A DNA stretch of 64,000 nucleotides, taken from the NCBI RefSeq assembly GCF_000165395.2, contig NW_026261571.1, positions 1,202,501 through 1,266,500 on the forward strand, written 5' to 3'. A program made the position numbers and the translations under genes. Shown here one piece after another: positions 23,591 through 33,781 of the stretch; positions within the stretch are counted from its first letter, which is position 1, and each line of letters opens with the position of its first letter. Below the pieces are notes generated by a model, which made no database searches, was not told the DNA's origin, and worked only from the letters and a program-made list of their open reading frames with translations. This stretch comes from Babesia bovis T2Bo. Taxonomy: Eukaryota > Apicomplexa > Aconoidasida > Piroplasmida > Babesiidae.

Positions 23591-24877
23591 TTAAGTGTGT
23601 ATATCATTGCCCACATCAATACGGCACTCAGCCATGGTGGCGTAAAGCTCACTCATAAGGGAACCGCCAGTGGTAAAATCGGCATTACTTTCCAATGCAC
23701 CCTGGGCCTCGTAGATTCCAGAGTTGTCAATAATAACCTGTTCGTCATAACGGTACGTAGCCGATGACCTGAGGCTTGGCTGGTTTTCGTAGGTGCCTGA
23801 AACGGTTTCAGATGAAACAAAGCTGTCCATGTCCACACTTTCACCATACTTGAACGTAGCAGATGAGCGCAACTCGGGTTCGTTCTCATAGGTACCGTGC
23901 AATGCGTTACCCCTGCTTACACTAGGGGTCATTGAATCATTGTGCCTGACACTAGCAATCGAGCGTTCCCGTGGGACGTTCTCGAAATTCTCCGTGGATA
24001 CCCTGTTGACTGCCGCTCCATAAGAGAAATCAGCGGTCGATTTCTTCTGTGGAACATTCTCAAAAGTCTCTCCACCTTTTGGTTTAACTGCGTCGCCGTA
24101 CCTTACATTTGCGCTGGAACGTTCCTGAGGCTTATTCTCGAAGGTGCCGCTTGAAACGGGGATGACATGGGAGAAGGCAGCCCTTGATTTATGGTGTGAC
24201 GGGTGGTTTTCGAATGTTCCACTTGACTTCGTTTCTAAGCGATCGCTGTGCCTTACACTGGCACTAGAACGCTCCTGAGGTTTGTTTTCAAAGGTACCAC
24301 TGGTGACCTTAAGGAAGTTGCCCTCACTTGACCTTGCATCCGCTACACTCACTGTGGCGGGTATGTTTTCAAAGATCGACTCAATCTCATCCTTTGGCGC
24401 CACCCTTTCACATGCACGGGCATTTGCAGCACTGACACTAACCGGTTCGTTTTCAAAGACACATTCCGCGATTGGCTGCTCCACAGCTTCAGAGGCCCTT
24501 GCGTGGGCTCCCGAAGACTCAGCGGGCGTGTTTTCGAATACTACAACATCACTTTTCACGGGTATGGGATCAGATGACCTAACATGTGCCTCTGATTTTG
24601 AACGTGGTTCATTTTCAAACACATGAGATGTCTTTGCCTTTTCCACCTTTTCTGCATGGGTTACATCGGCTTTTGATTTCCTGTCTGGTTCATTTTCGAA
24701 TGTCGACGGTTCTGCCTTGCGCTCAACTACTGTATGGGAACCAGCATCAGCCTGCGACGGTTGAACATCACTCTCGAAGCAGTATTTTTCATGCCTTTGT
24801 GCTGCGGTGGCCACAATGCGAGACACCGATTTGTTCGAAAGGCTATTGTCCTTTTCAAGAAACTTTGCAGGCTTCAT
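23591..24877 (-). CDS. FEN/YEN-repeat protein, about 12 degenerate 26-residue repeats
   Basis: I do not recognise the family. It is a single-exon 428-residue protein with no signal peptide or membrane segment. After a 60-residue head, it consists of about twelve imperfect repeats of roughly 26 residues plus one decayed copy. Each has the pattern G-T-[FY]-E-N-x-P-x-x-x-S-x-A-x-x-R. Two copies share the identical core GTFENKPQERSSA but differ at synonymous positions, so the repeats are old and selected at protein level, not a recent expansion. Early copies use VFENEP or IFENIP, and late copies use GTYENEP or GTYENQP. The tail ends in SLMSELYATMAECRID. The even spacing suggests a fibrous or cytoskeleton-binding protein, which is inference. 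It lies between two minus-strand or divergent promoters of unusual composition. Confidence 0.85.
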   Translation of the reverse strand: MKPAKFLEKDNSLSNKSVSRIVATAAQRHEKYCFESDVQPSQADAGSHTVVERKAEPSTFENEPDRKSKADVTHAEKVEKAKTSHVFENEPRSKSEAHVRSSDPIPVKSDVVVFENTPAESSGAHARASEAVEQPIAECVFENEPVSVSAANARACERVAPKDEIESIFENIPATVSVADARSSEGNFLKVTSGTFENKPQERSSASVRHSDRLETKSSGTFENHPSHHKSRAAFSHVIPVSSGTFENKPQERSSANVRYGDAVKPKGGETFENVPQKKSTADFSYGAAVNRVSTENFENVPRERSIASVRHNDSMTPSVSRGNALHGTYENEPELRSSATFKYGESVDMDSFVSSETVSGTYENQPSLRSSATYRYDEQVIIDNSGIYEAQGALESNADFTTGGSLMSELYATMAECRIDVGNDIHT

Positions 24878-25624
24878 TTTGACAAGCGAATGGTGTGTGT
24901 CAGCTCACGCAAAATAGTGTCTTATGCAATCATGAAATAGAATTATATCAAACACGAATTATTACTCAGTCCTAGGAACGTGATATTGTTAATTGACGTG
25001 GCTATGCCATTAGTGCGCATATGAGGTGTACGGCGGAAGCTCGTATAAGGCCAATATGCACCAAGTCAATATACGAATATTAAACGACACAGGGGCGTTT
25101 GGACTATTAATATCTGCTATATAAATTCCAAGCACTCGGTGCGTGGCATACAGACGAGTTTATGTTGGTATAAACGTGGCGTGATACTGGTCGTATATTG
25201 CTGTGCCACACATCGAATCAGCAAACCTGCGGTAAACCTCTGGTTACAACAGTAAGGCCCGAAAAAAGAGTCTATTAGACATTAAAGCTGTGTTGCCCAG
25301 GTGTGCACGTGTCTTATGCTATAGGTTACTCTGTTTATTGACCGACTCTGATGAATACCGCCGCGAACATTTTTTGGGCAAAATATACAATCCATTAATA
25401 ACCCGGGCCCCTATAATAGTTAATTAATCCCATTTCCAGTGGATGTGTAATGGTATCGTGGCATATACCAGTGTAATGTTCGGCGTTGATTCACTGGGGT
25501 ATGTTTAGCTTCCGCAATATATCCTTTCTATGGCGTATTAGTACTGTTGTTATACCCCTAAAACAAGCTTCAGATGCTAGTCGTACTATTTAATTATTGT
25601 TGAATTTCATTTGCAATAGTAGCC
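24878..25624. promoter_or_regulatory. Divergent intergenic region of raised G+C
   Basis: 747 bp between the repeat-protein gene (minus) and DDX31 (plus). Sampled lines are about 43-48% G+C, against about 27-33% in other gaps, yet all frames carry frequent stops. No tRNA, no splice-linked ORF and no repeat was found. It contains TCCTAGGAAC at 24970. It may hold both promoters or a noncoding transcript. Confidence 0.45.
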
Positions 25625-27773
25625 ATGAGGGTGTTTGAAGGCCATTCTCGATACAATTTAACACTTTTACGTCTATATTCAGCTATAGAATCGCAGAATA
25701 ACGAAGATTTAACGAATGAGAGTGGTAGCATAGCTCCACCGCAGCAAGATGCTGTTAGCAACCCAGATCCATCTCTATTTGCTGGTTCATTCGATACAAT
25801 CGCAAACGTCTTAAGTGATCGTGTAATCCGATCATTGAAATCTTCTGGATTTGAGCACATGACTCACATCCAATACAGAGCCATACCTAAAATTATAAAC
25901 GGTGCTGATGTCCTTATCCGTAGCGCCACAGGATCTGGTAAGACTCTTACCTTCCTGGTGCCTGCATTGCAGCGGCTTGTCTGTCCTAAGAATGGAGTTA
26001 AGATAACTCGAGAAGATGGCACTCGTGTATGTTGTATTTGAACTGAAATATATCTCTTAGGTCATGATAATATGTCCCACTAGGGAGCTATCAATACAGA
26101 CCCAGGCTACCATGGCTACTTTATCACGGCCCTTTCCCTGGATAGTAGTCGCTGCCATCAAAGGTAGGTACCGCAAAGGCAACATCATTAAACCGCAGGT
26201 GGAGATAGCCGGAAATCTGAGAAGGCGCAAATCCGTAAGGGTATAACAGTACTCGTAGGAACTCCAGGACGTGTGCTAGATCATTGTGATAGCACTGCGT
26301 CATTCAATGTCTCGAATATAGAGTTATTCGTGTTGGATGAGGCCGATCGTTTGTTGGATATGGGCTTTGAAACCAAGATACGCGCCATATACAAATTCTT
26401 ATGCACTCACAGCGAGGAAAGTGGCACCTTCGACGTTCAAACAGTAATGACGTCAGCAACTTTGACGGATGCAGTGCAACAGTTGGCTGACTTCTGTTTG
26501 CGCAACCGGAGAGAGACTATCGGTATCGAGGACGATATCTTGGCGTTACCCGCTACACTAACACATGAGTACGTACTGATTGAGCCCAAGGACAAGTTCG
26601 TAGCGCTGGTGTCCCTGTTATTGAAGTATTTATCCAATGATGAAAAGGTGCTTATTTTTGTGGCCAACTGCCAATCGGTGGTGTTCTATCACAGGTTACT
26701 CATGACATTGACGTGGCCTACTATCGGTGGTCAAAACAAATCGAACATGCCTACTGATTCCAAGAAGTACCAGAAGCTCCTGGGTCATAATGATGCTATA
26801 GATGATTACATGTTAACTAAAGGGAATGAATCAATGTCATTCAGGTCAGTATCTGACGAACGTAGGCGCGGGCCCTTGATATTTGACAAGGTACCTATAT
26901 TAATGTTACACGGCAGCATGAGCGGAACCGACAGGTATGTTGTTCTAGTGCTACTATATCATATATAGAACCGGTTACGTCAACGACTTCATGAGCAGCG
27001 ATCGAGCTGTCATGATATCAACTGATGTGGCCTCACGGGGCCTGAATCTATCAAAGGTTAAACGGGTTATTCAGTATGACCCGCCACAACAACTAGAGGA
27101 GTACATACACAGATCAGGTAGAACTGCGCGACTTGGGGGCACTGGCCACGCAATCCTACTGCTTATGCGCCACGAGGCACAATTTATCAATGCCCTGAGA
27201 AAACGTGGTGTATGCGTCAAGGAAATAATGGAAGGTGTAGTTTGGTCGTATATAGAGCAGACCTATGTCCCCAAGCACTTACGCACTTTTAAAGGGTACA
27301 ACATTAACTTCTTGCGGAATTGCTTCTGCGACATCGTGGCAGGGGATCATGATTTACTTATATCGGGACAGGGTGCGTTCAGGTCGTCGGTACAATCGTA
27401 CAAGACATACTCGCGCGATTTGAGGCGAATATTCGACTTCAAGAAACTGCATCTGGGCCACTATGCTACGTCATTCTGTCTTAAGCAGAAACCTAGTGAG
27501 ATATTGTTTGACCCGCGGCATGCTGCTAATGAAAGTGCTACGTCCCAACCAAACAAAAGACGATTGGGTACAACATCCAGTAAATCTGACAAACGACCGC
27601 GATCAAAGGATCATGACAGGGGCCGTTTGCAAAAGAAATCTGTTGAGAAAAGACCAAAGCCGCAAACTGACCGAAGACCAAAGGCTGCCTCACTTAGCAG
27701 TGCCGCCACAGAAACTGTCAACAAGGCACTGGAAATATTAAAATCGCGCAACCAAGTGCTGACGAAGCGCTGA
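25625..27773 (+). CDS. DEAD-box RNA helicase DDX31/Dbp7
   Basis: A nucleolar ATP-dependent RNA helicase for 60S pre-ribosome assembly. Four exons: 25625-26026, 26061-26163, 26199-26934 and 26969-27773 (introns 34, 35, 34 bp), 681 residues. Helicase motifs occur in order: Q motif [13 protein letters not shown], motif I SATGSGKT, Ia PTRELSIQ, Ib [13 protein letters not shown] in [16 protein letters not shown], then DVASRGLNL and [11 protein letters not shown]. The segment after the helicase core ([36 protein letters not shown]) is the DUF4217-type extension that marks the Dbp7/DDX31 group. The tail is basic and low complexity. Without splicing the gene reads as three broken frames. Confidence 0.92.
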
Positions 27774-27928
27774 TGCTCCTGCGCACTGTTCCTGGTGGTA
27801 GACAACCGATGTGAATACTGTTTAGACATTGAGTTGTGAATGACATACACCACTTAAAAGTTGATTGCTATGTGCTTGTTAGTGACCGATACTGCATTTA
27901 TAATTACGATTTAAAGTGATATGCGCAA

Positions 27929-28854
27929 TCAAGAATGATTGCGCTCTTCCACTAACTGCAGCCACCGGTCGTAAGACAGTGCACTTACAATACCCTGACA
28001 GTTTTCCTCGTTGTCAGTGACTTCAGCAATGCCCTGGGTGATATTGGCCAACATTTAAGAGTACTTACCTTCAGGAGCGTCTCACGCTCACGTTGTGTAA
28101 ATTTGACCAAACCCTTGACAACCAGGAAAGTCAAGGCGTATATGTTATGACACGTCTGGTTGTAACCGTTATTAGGGTCGGGGTCGAGTACAAAGTCCCA
28201 AAAGGATATAGGGTCATCAGCTGACATAGACATTAAACGCGCCTTTAGTTCTTCAGTATGCCTCTGTATATTCAGGGCGTCCGTATAATCAACCATAGTT
28301 CCTAACTCCTTCCGCTTAGATTCACGAGGTTTAGCAACACTTTCCTCGGTACGGTTCCTCTTAGCAGGTTGCGATTCAGTGGTAACTGCCGTTGCAGGCT
28401 TCGGCAAAGTGTTCCAGGATAACGGGGAATAGGCAAGAACCTTTGAAGAGAAGAATTTGGACAATTTAACGAAATCCAACTCCAAAGGCTCGTCACCCTG
28501 TGATCTATAACTACTTGTTACGGGACCCTCTCGGGTAGAAAAGTGAGTACAATACAGATCCAGTACAACGCCAAGCAACTCCTGTGCCGTGGCCTCGTTC
28601 AACCGTGAGGCTTTCGCCTTGATAATTGAGCTTAGCTTCACACCGTGGTTAAGTGCCTTGGACACCCCTACCCGTGAAGCAACATTGTTAATAATGAACT
28701 CATCCTGTTCAATTGCCTGCTGGAGATCTTCATTGGCTTCGAAACTAGTTAAACCTCCGAAGTCCAGCTGGTCTATAGACTCGTCGATTTGCTGGAAGGC
28801 TACTCCGTCAACTTCTTCCTGCAATGAGCCTTCATCCTGCGACGCGTCAACCAT
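27929..28854 (-). CDS. NSE4: Non-SMC element 4 (kleisin of the SMC5/6 complex)
   Basis: The kleisin that bridges the SMC5/6 heads in DNA repair and chromosome segregation. Two exons, 28854-28069 and 28033-27929, with a 35-bp intron; 296 residues. The C-terminal Nse4 domain is the clearest part: PISFWDFVLDPDP, then TCHNIYALTFLVVKG, matching the family pattern PIxxxxFVxxPxxxxxTxxNxxxxSFxxxxG. The N-terminal region (QQAIEQDEFIINNVASRVG) is compatible with the Nse3/SMC-binding helix. The start was set at the first ATG, 28854. The second exon (GIAEVTDNEENCQGIV, ending RNHS) is only reached by splicing. It is short compared with the usual 300-400 residues. Confidence 0.75.
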
Positions 28855-28901
28855 CGCAAGCAACGTGTAAACAAAAGTATATGTATTAACTTAAATTACA
28901 G

Positions 28902-31900
28902 TTATTTTATACCGTTTGTCAAGCGCTGGAAGTTGTCGTACTGTACCGTGGTGAAGTTGTACAGCGATTCCTCAATCATGGCAACAATGCGATCGATACA
29001 CACATCCTCAGATAAGTTCAACATAAACCGCTCTCTAAGCATATCCATGGTATATGTAGTGCCAGCGGCGAAGCACGGCATCTTATGGGCGTCAGTCATC
29101 ATCTCAACCAGGAGTACAATGCGGTCCATGTGCTTGCGAGCTTCGAGAAGGCCGCGAATAACCAGCGCCTTGAAGTAACCAAAGTTGTCAGAAGTCTCTC
29201 CTCCCATGACGTCCACGTATTCCTTAGTCAACTTGAACGGTGAAGTCTCGAAACTAATGTTACCGGGAGTATTAGACAGACAGAAGCCATAGTCAATGTG
29301 GATGACATGACCATCACTGTCCAGCAAAATGTTACCGTTGTGTCTATCCCTTACTTGTAACAAATATGATATGATAGAATAAGCCGCGTGACTCTCAATG
29401 AAGTTCTTGCGGGCCTCGTATATCGTCTTGGCGTACATGCGCTCGAAGGCGCGGGCGATGGAGTCCACATTAAACTTGCGCTTGACCACGTCCACCGAAC
29501 ATGTGTCATGAAGGAACTCTATGATCCCACAGTTAGGACCCGTGACAAGTATTTCAACCGGGCGTATCCAGAGTGGCAGGTGGGCATTGGCGAATATTTC
29601 CTTGAATAGTAACAGTAGCTGGTTAACCATGTACTCCTGTCGTAAATCATCACCACCCTTGATTATCACTGCACGGACGTTCCACGACTCTAGGTTGCCG
29701 TAAGGGCTGTATTTACGCAGTTTCTTCTTCTTCTCCTCAAATAGCTCGGGGAAAATATAAGCCTTAGCCTCTTCAGGACTCATGCGCTCAAGAATTGGGA
29801 ACTTGGTTTCAGAAGCAGAGTGAGGCGAATTGCTATTGTAATTCTCCTGCCTGTGTTGGATCATTGACTTGATACTCGAGCCAATAGCAACACCGTGAAT
29901 CGCAGATAAAAGTGACGATACACTGTCATCCTCGCCGCGCCAACTATCCAGAGGCCTGCCTTTAAATTGCTCACGGCGTTCATTGTGACTTTGCAGCACT
30001 TCCGGAGGCAACATACCCATGGTATACCTGATGCACTCCAACGGGTTCATTACGTACGATACATCGGCAACATCTAGTAGCCCCGAGGCCACAAGGTCCT
30101 TGACTATGGCCTCATAGACATACATGTCACGGAAAGTTATACTCTCTATACTCTTTCCCTGCTCACCACGAGATATAACCCTGACGTCCTCGTCAAGATT
30201 TGCGATTTCAAAGTAAAGGACGAACGGTGCACGTTTTTTAGACAGGAATATTTTAATTTCATCCTCGACAATCCTCAGAAACTGGAATGGGATATTAGTT
30301 TGCTTGTCTCTACCCATCTTGTTCATTGGCAGAGATAGGCCACGGTACGCAAAACTCTCCTCATAAGCAGCTACCACACAACGTTGGACTAACATCCACT
30401 CATTCATGGATTTTGCAAACAATGTTAATAGCGGTAGACGAGCATCACGCTTGGCTATAGTAGTCAACAACTTAGAAACTTCCATACACAACTTGACGAA
30501 ATTGCTCAACATGTTAAAGTAATCCAAACGACGCTGCTTCATCATTAATCGCTCCAATTCATACTGGATTTCATCAGGGCACTCCACATATGGTGGAGTC
30601 TCCAGGTCTAATGGGTCACCAATCTTAGAGTAAGGAGTGGGCACCTTCACTTTAGAAAAGGGACACAGTAATGTAGTAGCATTGTAAATCATCTGCTTAG
30701 GCATGGTAGGCCGTAAAAGTGCATCAATATGTGTAGCAGTGTTGAAAATGCCCTCATGACCAGCACGAATAGCAGTAATAGCAGCACGACGAATTAATAA
30801 ACCCTTAGAACATAGGTTCAACTCCTTGTCAACCGTGGGAGCAGCTGACTGTGACAACGGCGATATTAACTTACAATTGACAACGGCCATCTCAGTTTCC
30901 TGCGTCATTTTCTGCGCTAAATGGCCAATCTTAGAAGCCTGATCCGATATGATGGCTTGGTAAAACCACGAAAGCTTTAATGCAAAATGCATAGAGGTAG
31001 AAGCACGGTCCAAAAGAAACCGATGCAAAGACGATTTACCATACTTAGATATTGACAGTTGACATAACTGAGGAAGGTAAAACATAACCTCTGAATCAGT
31101 GCGTTTTGAATAGAGCAAATTGACCAGATATTCGTGAACTCCAGGTTCCTTCCTATGATATAAATGATGCATGTGCATATAAGCGTCGAAATAATCGTTT
31201 TGGTATAACTGCAACAGACTGCCCGAATCAACAGTCAAATCAGTAATGTCAATTGGATTCTCACTGGTACCAGCCACCACCTTATCCAAACGCTTCTTGG
31301 AAGATTTACGTGATATGTTGAAAACCTTTGGCTTAACCTCGGCATCTCTAATAGTATCCTGATCGTCACTATGAATGCTAACACTTTTAGAAGGGGAAGT
31401 ATTAGAATCGTCAGCCGATCTGGACACAGGCTCTACATCACTATCTTTCCAGAAACTAGAAGATTCATCAGGTTGTGGTGGCCCAGAATTGATGGCATTA
31501 TCTGTAGCACTGCCTTCATCCGGTAGTGGTCCATCAGCAGTGTCGTCGTTAGGCTGCGAATCAATAGATGAATCTTCCGGACTACTATTCTCCTTGGGAT
31601 CAGAGGAACACGATGCCTGTAAATCGTCATTATCAGTGTCATCATTGGAAGTAACACTTTCGTCGGATGCAATGACAACGTCACTAGACGTTGGTTCCAC
31701 AGGAGTGGTATCAAGGGGAACGTCATTTGACGAATCACTAGGCTGTACATGATCCAAGTTCAATATATTCTCATGAACTATTGTGTACGTCTTGGATTTC
31801 GGCGTATCCTTCGCAGATAAATCTGGATATACATCGCGATGTAGCTGGTCCATCAAGTGTTCATCTATAGGACCAGATAAAGTGTGTTTAATACGTGTTG

Positions 31901-32333
31901 TATCCGATGTAGTCATTTCATTGGCTAACAGTTCTTCATCTAATGCCTCGGGGTCCTGGCCTACACTGTAGAAGTGCTCTTCGGCATCGGATGCACGATA
32001 GGGACTACATACGTCATCCGGAGTTGATACTTCATAGGCATAAGAAGTGTTACCCACTACGGGATCAACTGATTCATGCGTTAAACTCATGTCAGCTGGA
32101 ATGGAAACATCGTCATTAGATTGGGGCGATAGGACCTCAACATTTTCCTCAGTGACACTGCCCGTATCTCTGGAGTCAACATCGCCATTTAATACTTCAT
32201 TACTAGACCCATCTTCAGAGTTATGCTCCGATATGGAGTCCTCATCAGGAGAAGAAATCATTTCTGTCTTCCCCTTGTGACTATCTTCCTTATCCCCTTC
32301 ATTTTCCACATGATTAACAACGTGCTCAGCCAT
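28902..32333 (-). CDS. PI4KB: Phosphatidylinositol 4-kinase III beta
   Basis: Makes PI4P at the Golgi. In Plasmodium this kinase is a validated antimalarial target. Single exon, 1143 residues from the ATG at 32333; codons upstream are open but lack ATG. Residues 1-350 are an acidic Ser/Thr/Asp-rich extension of low complexity. A helical lipid-kinase unique region follows ([16 protein letters not shown], with [10 protein letters not shown]). The kinase domain begins near 870 with [15 protein letters not shown]. The catalytic loop DRHNGNILL lies near 1000 and the metal-binding HIDYGF near 1015, followed by [14 protein letters not shown], a PI4K III beta hallmark. All catalytic residues appear intact. 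Confidence 0.93.
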   Translation of the reverse strand: MAEHVVNHVENEGDKEDSHKGKTEMISSPDEDSISEHNSEDGSSNEVLNGDVDSRDTGSVTEENVEVLSPQSNDDVSIPADMSLTHESVDPVVGNTSYAYEVSTPDDVCSPYRASDAEEHFYSVGQDPEALDEELLANEMTTSDTTRIKHTLSGPIDEHLMDQLHRDVYPDLSAKDTPKSKTYTIVHENILNLDHVQPSDSSNDVPLDTTPVEPTSSDVVIASDESVTSNDDTDNDDLQASCSSDPKENSSPEDSSIDSQPNDDTADGPLPDEGSATDNAINSGPPQPDESSSFWKDSDVEPVSRSADDSNTSPSKSVSIHSDDQDTIRDAEVKPKVFNISRKSSKKRLDKVVAGTSENPIDITDLTVDSGSLLQLYQNDYFDAYMHMHHLYHRKEPGVHEYLVNLLYSKRTDSEVMFYLPQLCQLSISKYGKSSLHRFLLDRASTSMHFALKLSWFYQAIISDQASKIGHLAQKMTQETEMAVVNCKLISPLSQSAAPTVDKELNLCSKGLLIRRAAITAIRAGHEGIFNTATHIDALLRPTMPKQMIYNATTLLCPFSKVKVPTPYSKIGDPLDLETPPYVECPDEIQYELERLMMKQRRLDYFNMLSNFVKLCMEVSKLLTTIAKRDARLPLLTLFAKSMNEWMLVQRCVVAAYEESFAYRGLSLPMNKMGRDKQTNIPFQFLRIVEDEIKIFLSKKRAPFVLYFEIANLDEDVRVISRGEQGKSIESITFRDMYVYEAIVKDLVASGLLDVADVSYVMNPLECIRYTMGMLPPEVLQSHNERREQFKGRPLDSWRGEDDSVSSLLSAIHGVAIGSSIKSMIQHRQENYNSNSPHSASETKFPILERMSPEEAKAYIFPELFEEKKKKLRKYSPYGNLESWNVRAVIIKGGDDLRQEYMVNQLLLLFKEIFANAHLPLWIRPVEILVTGPNCGIIEFLHDTCSVDVVKRKFNVDSIARAFERMYAKTIYEARKNFIESHAAYSIISYLLQVRDRHNGNILLDSDGHVIHIDYGFCLSNTPGNISFETSPFKLTKEYVDVMGGETSDNFGYFKALVIRGLLEARKHMDRIVLLVEMMTDAHKMPCFAAGTTYTMDMLRERFMLNLSEDVCIDRIVAMIEESLYNFTTVQYDNFQRLTNGIK

Positions 32334-33065
32334 TTTAGCAATTAAAGCGAAATTACTACGCAAGAGACTAACCGTGAGAATTACAATACCACGCTGCGAT
32401 CTGATTTCTTGAAGTGAATATTTTTATTAAGTACCGTACTATCCCAGCAATGACGCAAACGACAACGCAGCCTACCGAAAAATCAAAAACTAATGTACGC
32501 CATTTTTATGGCTTTTCCATATGGCTGATGTAACGTTCCTGGATCGGTCTACGTTGGGTTGCCGGTTAACCACACGCAACGATGCACGCGTTACTACAAT
32601 CACACTTTATATATAAAACACATCAACCCATATACACAATCATATTATATTTTATATTTAAACTATTCATATAACACCGTTTTGTGTGCACAATGATCTG
32701 TAGCTGAACATTGAGCCAGGGGATTAATACATTGCACCTTCCATGATGATTCACGTTATACGTTTAACATTTTGCAGAGATTATTTTGCAACATTGCAAT
32801 ATTTTGTCATTCGGCTATAAACATGATGGCTGTGAACGTAATTCCATTATTGTTATTAATATTTATATATAGATGAGACCATACTTTATGTATAATAAAA
32901 TAATTACAATATATAAGAATCCGGTGTCTTTATGTGTGACTAAAGGAAGTGCCAGTGGAAAATGATTTCCACGAGATGCTTGCTGCAGCGCTTCCCATGT
33001 CATACTTGCTGAATACATATTTAACAAGTAAAAGTCACAAATGAAAACAACATATAAACAGCAAT
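32334..33065. promoter_or_regulatory. Divergent intergenic region, AT-rich
   Basis: 732 bp between PI4KB (minus) and a small plus-strand gene. It is strongly AT-rich past 32600. No ORF of note and no recognised element. Both promoters are expected here. Confidence 0.45.
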
Positions 33066-33771
33066 ATGAAGACTCCTACAAAGAATAATAGAAATACATA
33101 TGATTCACTAGCAGTGTCCCAGTATATAGAAACTAATAGTGCAGCCAGATTAAGTAGATCATCTAATCCATTCAGTAAATCCCAGTACATAGATGACGAT
33201 AATAGGTTCTATACATCTTCTCATAAAGAGATAATTACAACTCCATCTAAGAGATCATATCACCGTGAAGAGGGTTCTGTTTATTCTGCGTCTAGTTACA
33301 AAAGGTCAAAGATAAACAGCCTTACGCCCTACGGACTACAGAATAAAGCTCTTCATAGCGGACAGTATGTTTTTATTTTATCTTACCTTTTTTGAATGTA
33401 TCACCTAGTAGTACATTACAGACAACCATCACAATGCTGTGACATATGTCTCTGTTATATATTGATTGTCCCTTCTGTTGGAGCGACCATTGTATCGCTT
33501 TGGGTTTTACAGTGATTTTCTATGTTGCTTGACTTCATTACATAACCTGTCAAGATTATATATATCTGTTATGAATATACAGTGACGTAAACATTTGGAT
33601 GGAAAAGTCGGAACTGTTGACAAAAATGACAGAGAATCAATATAAAGCAAACAAAGTATGGTTATTTCTGTATAATGTTATAATTCATAGGCGTTACAAA
33701 ATATATCAGCATTACTGAGGGAAGTTGACAGATCTACCGCCCAATTAAAACACATGGGATTATTTCGATGA
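33066..33771 (+). CDS. Unrecognised 150-residue protein with C-terminal helix
   Basis: Not recognised. Three exons, 33066-33364, 33583-33655 and 33691-33771, give 150 residues. The first 100 residues are disordered-looking and rich in Ser, Tyr, Asn and Lys (YIETNSAARLSRSSNPFSKS; TPSKRSYHREEG). Exons 2 and 3 encode an amphipathic helix (DVNIWMEKSELLTKMTEN, then ALQNISALLREVDRS) with heptad-like spacing, ending HMGLFR. The first intron is 218 bp, long for this genome, and might hide another exon. The second is 35 bp. The stop lies only 10 bp from the stop of the convergent AsnRS gene. The pattern of a basic tail plus short coiled coil suits a scaffold or kinetochore-type protein; this is speculative. 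Confidence 0.6.
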
Positions 33772-33781
33772 ATTACGTACT

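Noticed and set aside
31375..32280. Plus-strand ORFs rich in Ser and Leu
   Set aside because: Antisense shadows of the Ser/Asp-rich N-terminal arm of PI4KB, whose codon bias keeps the complementary frames open.
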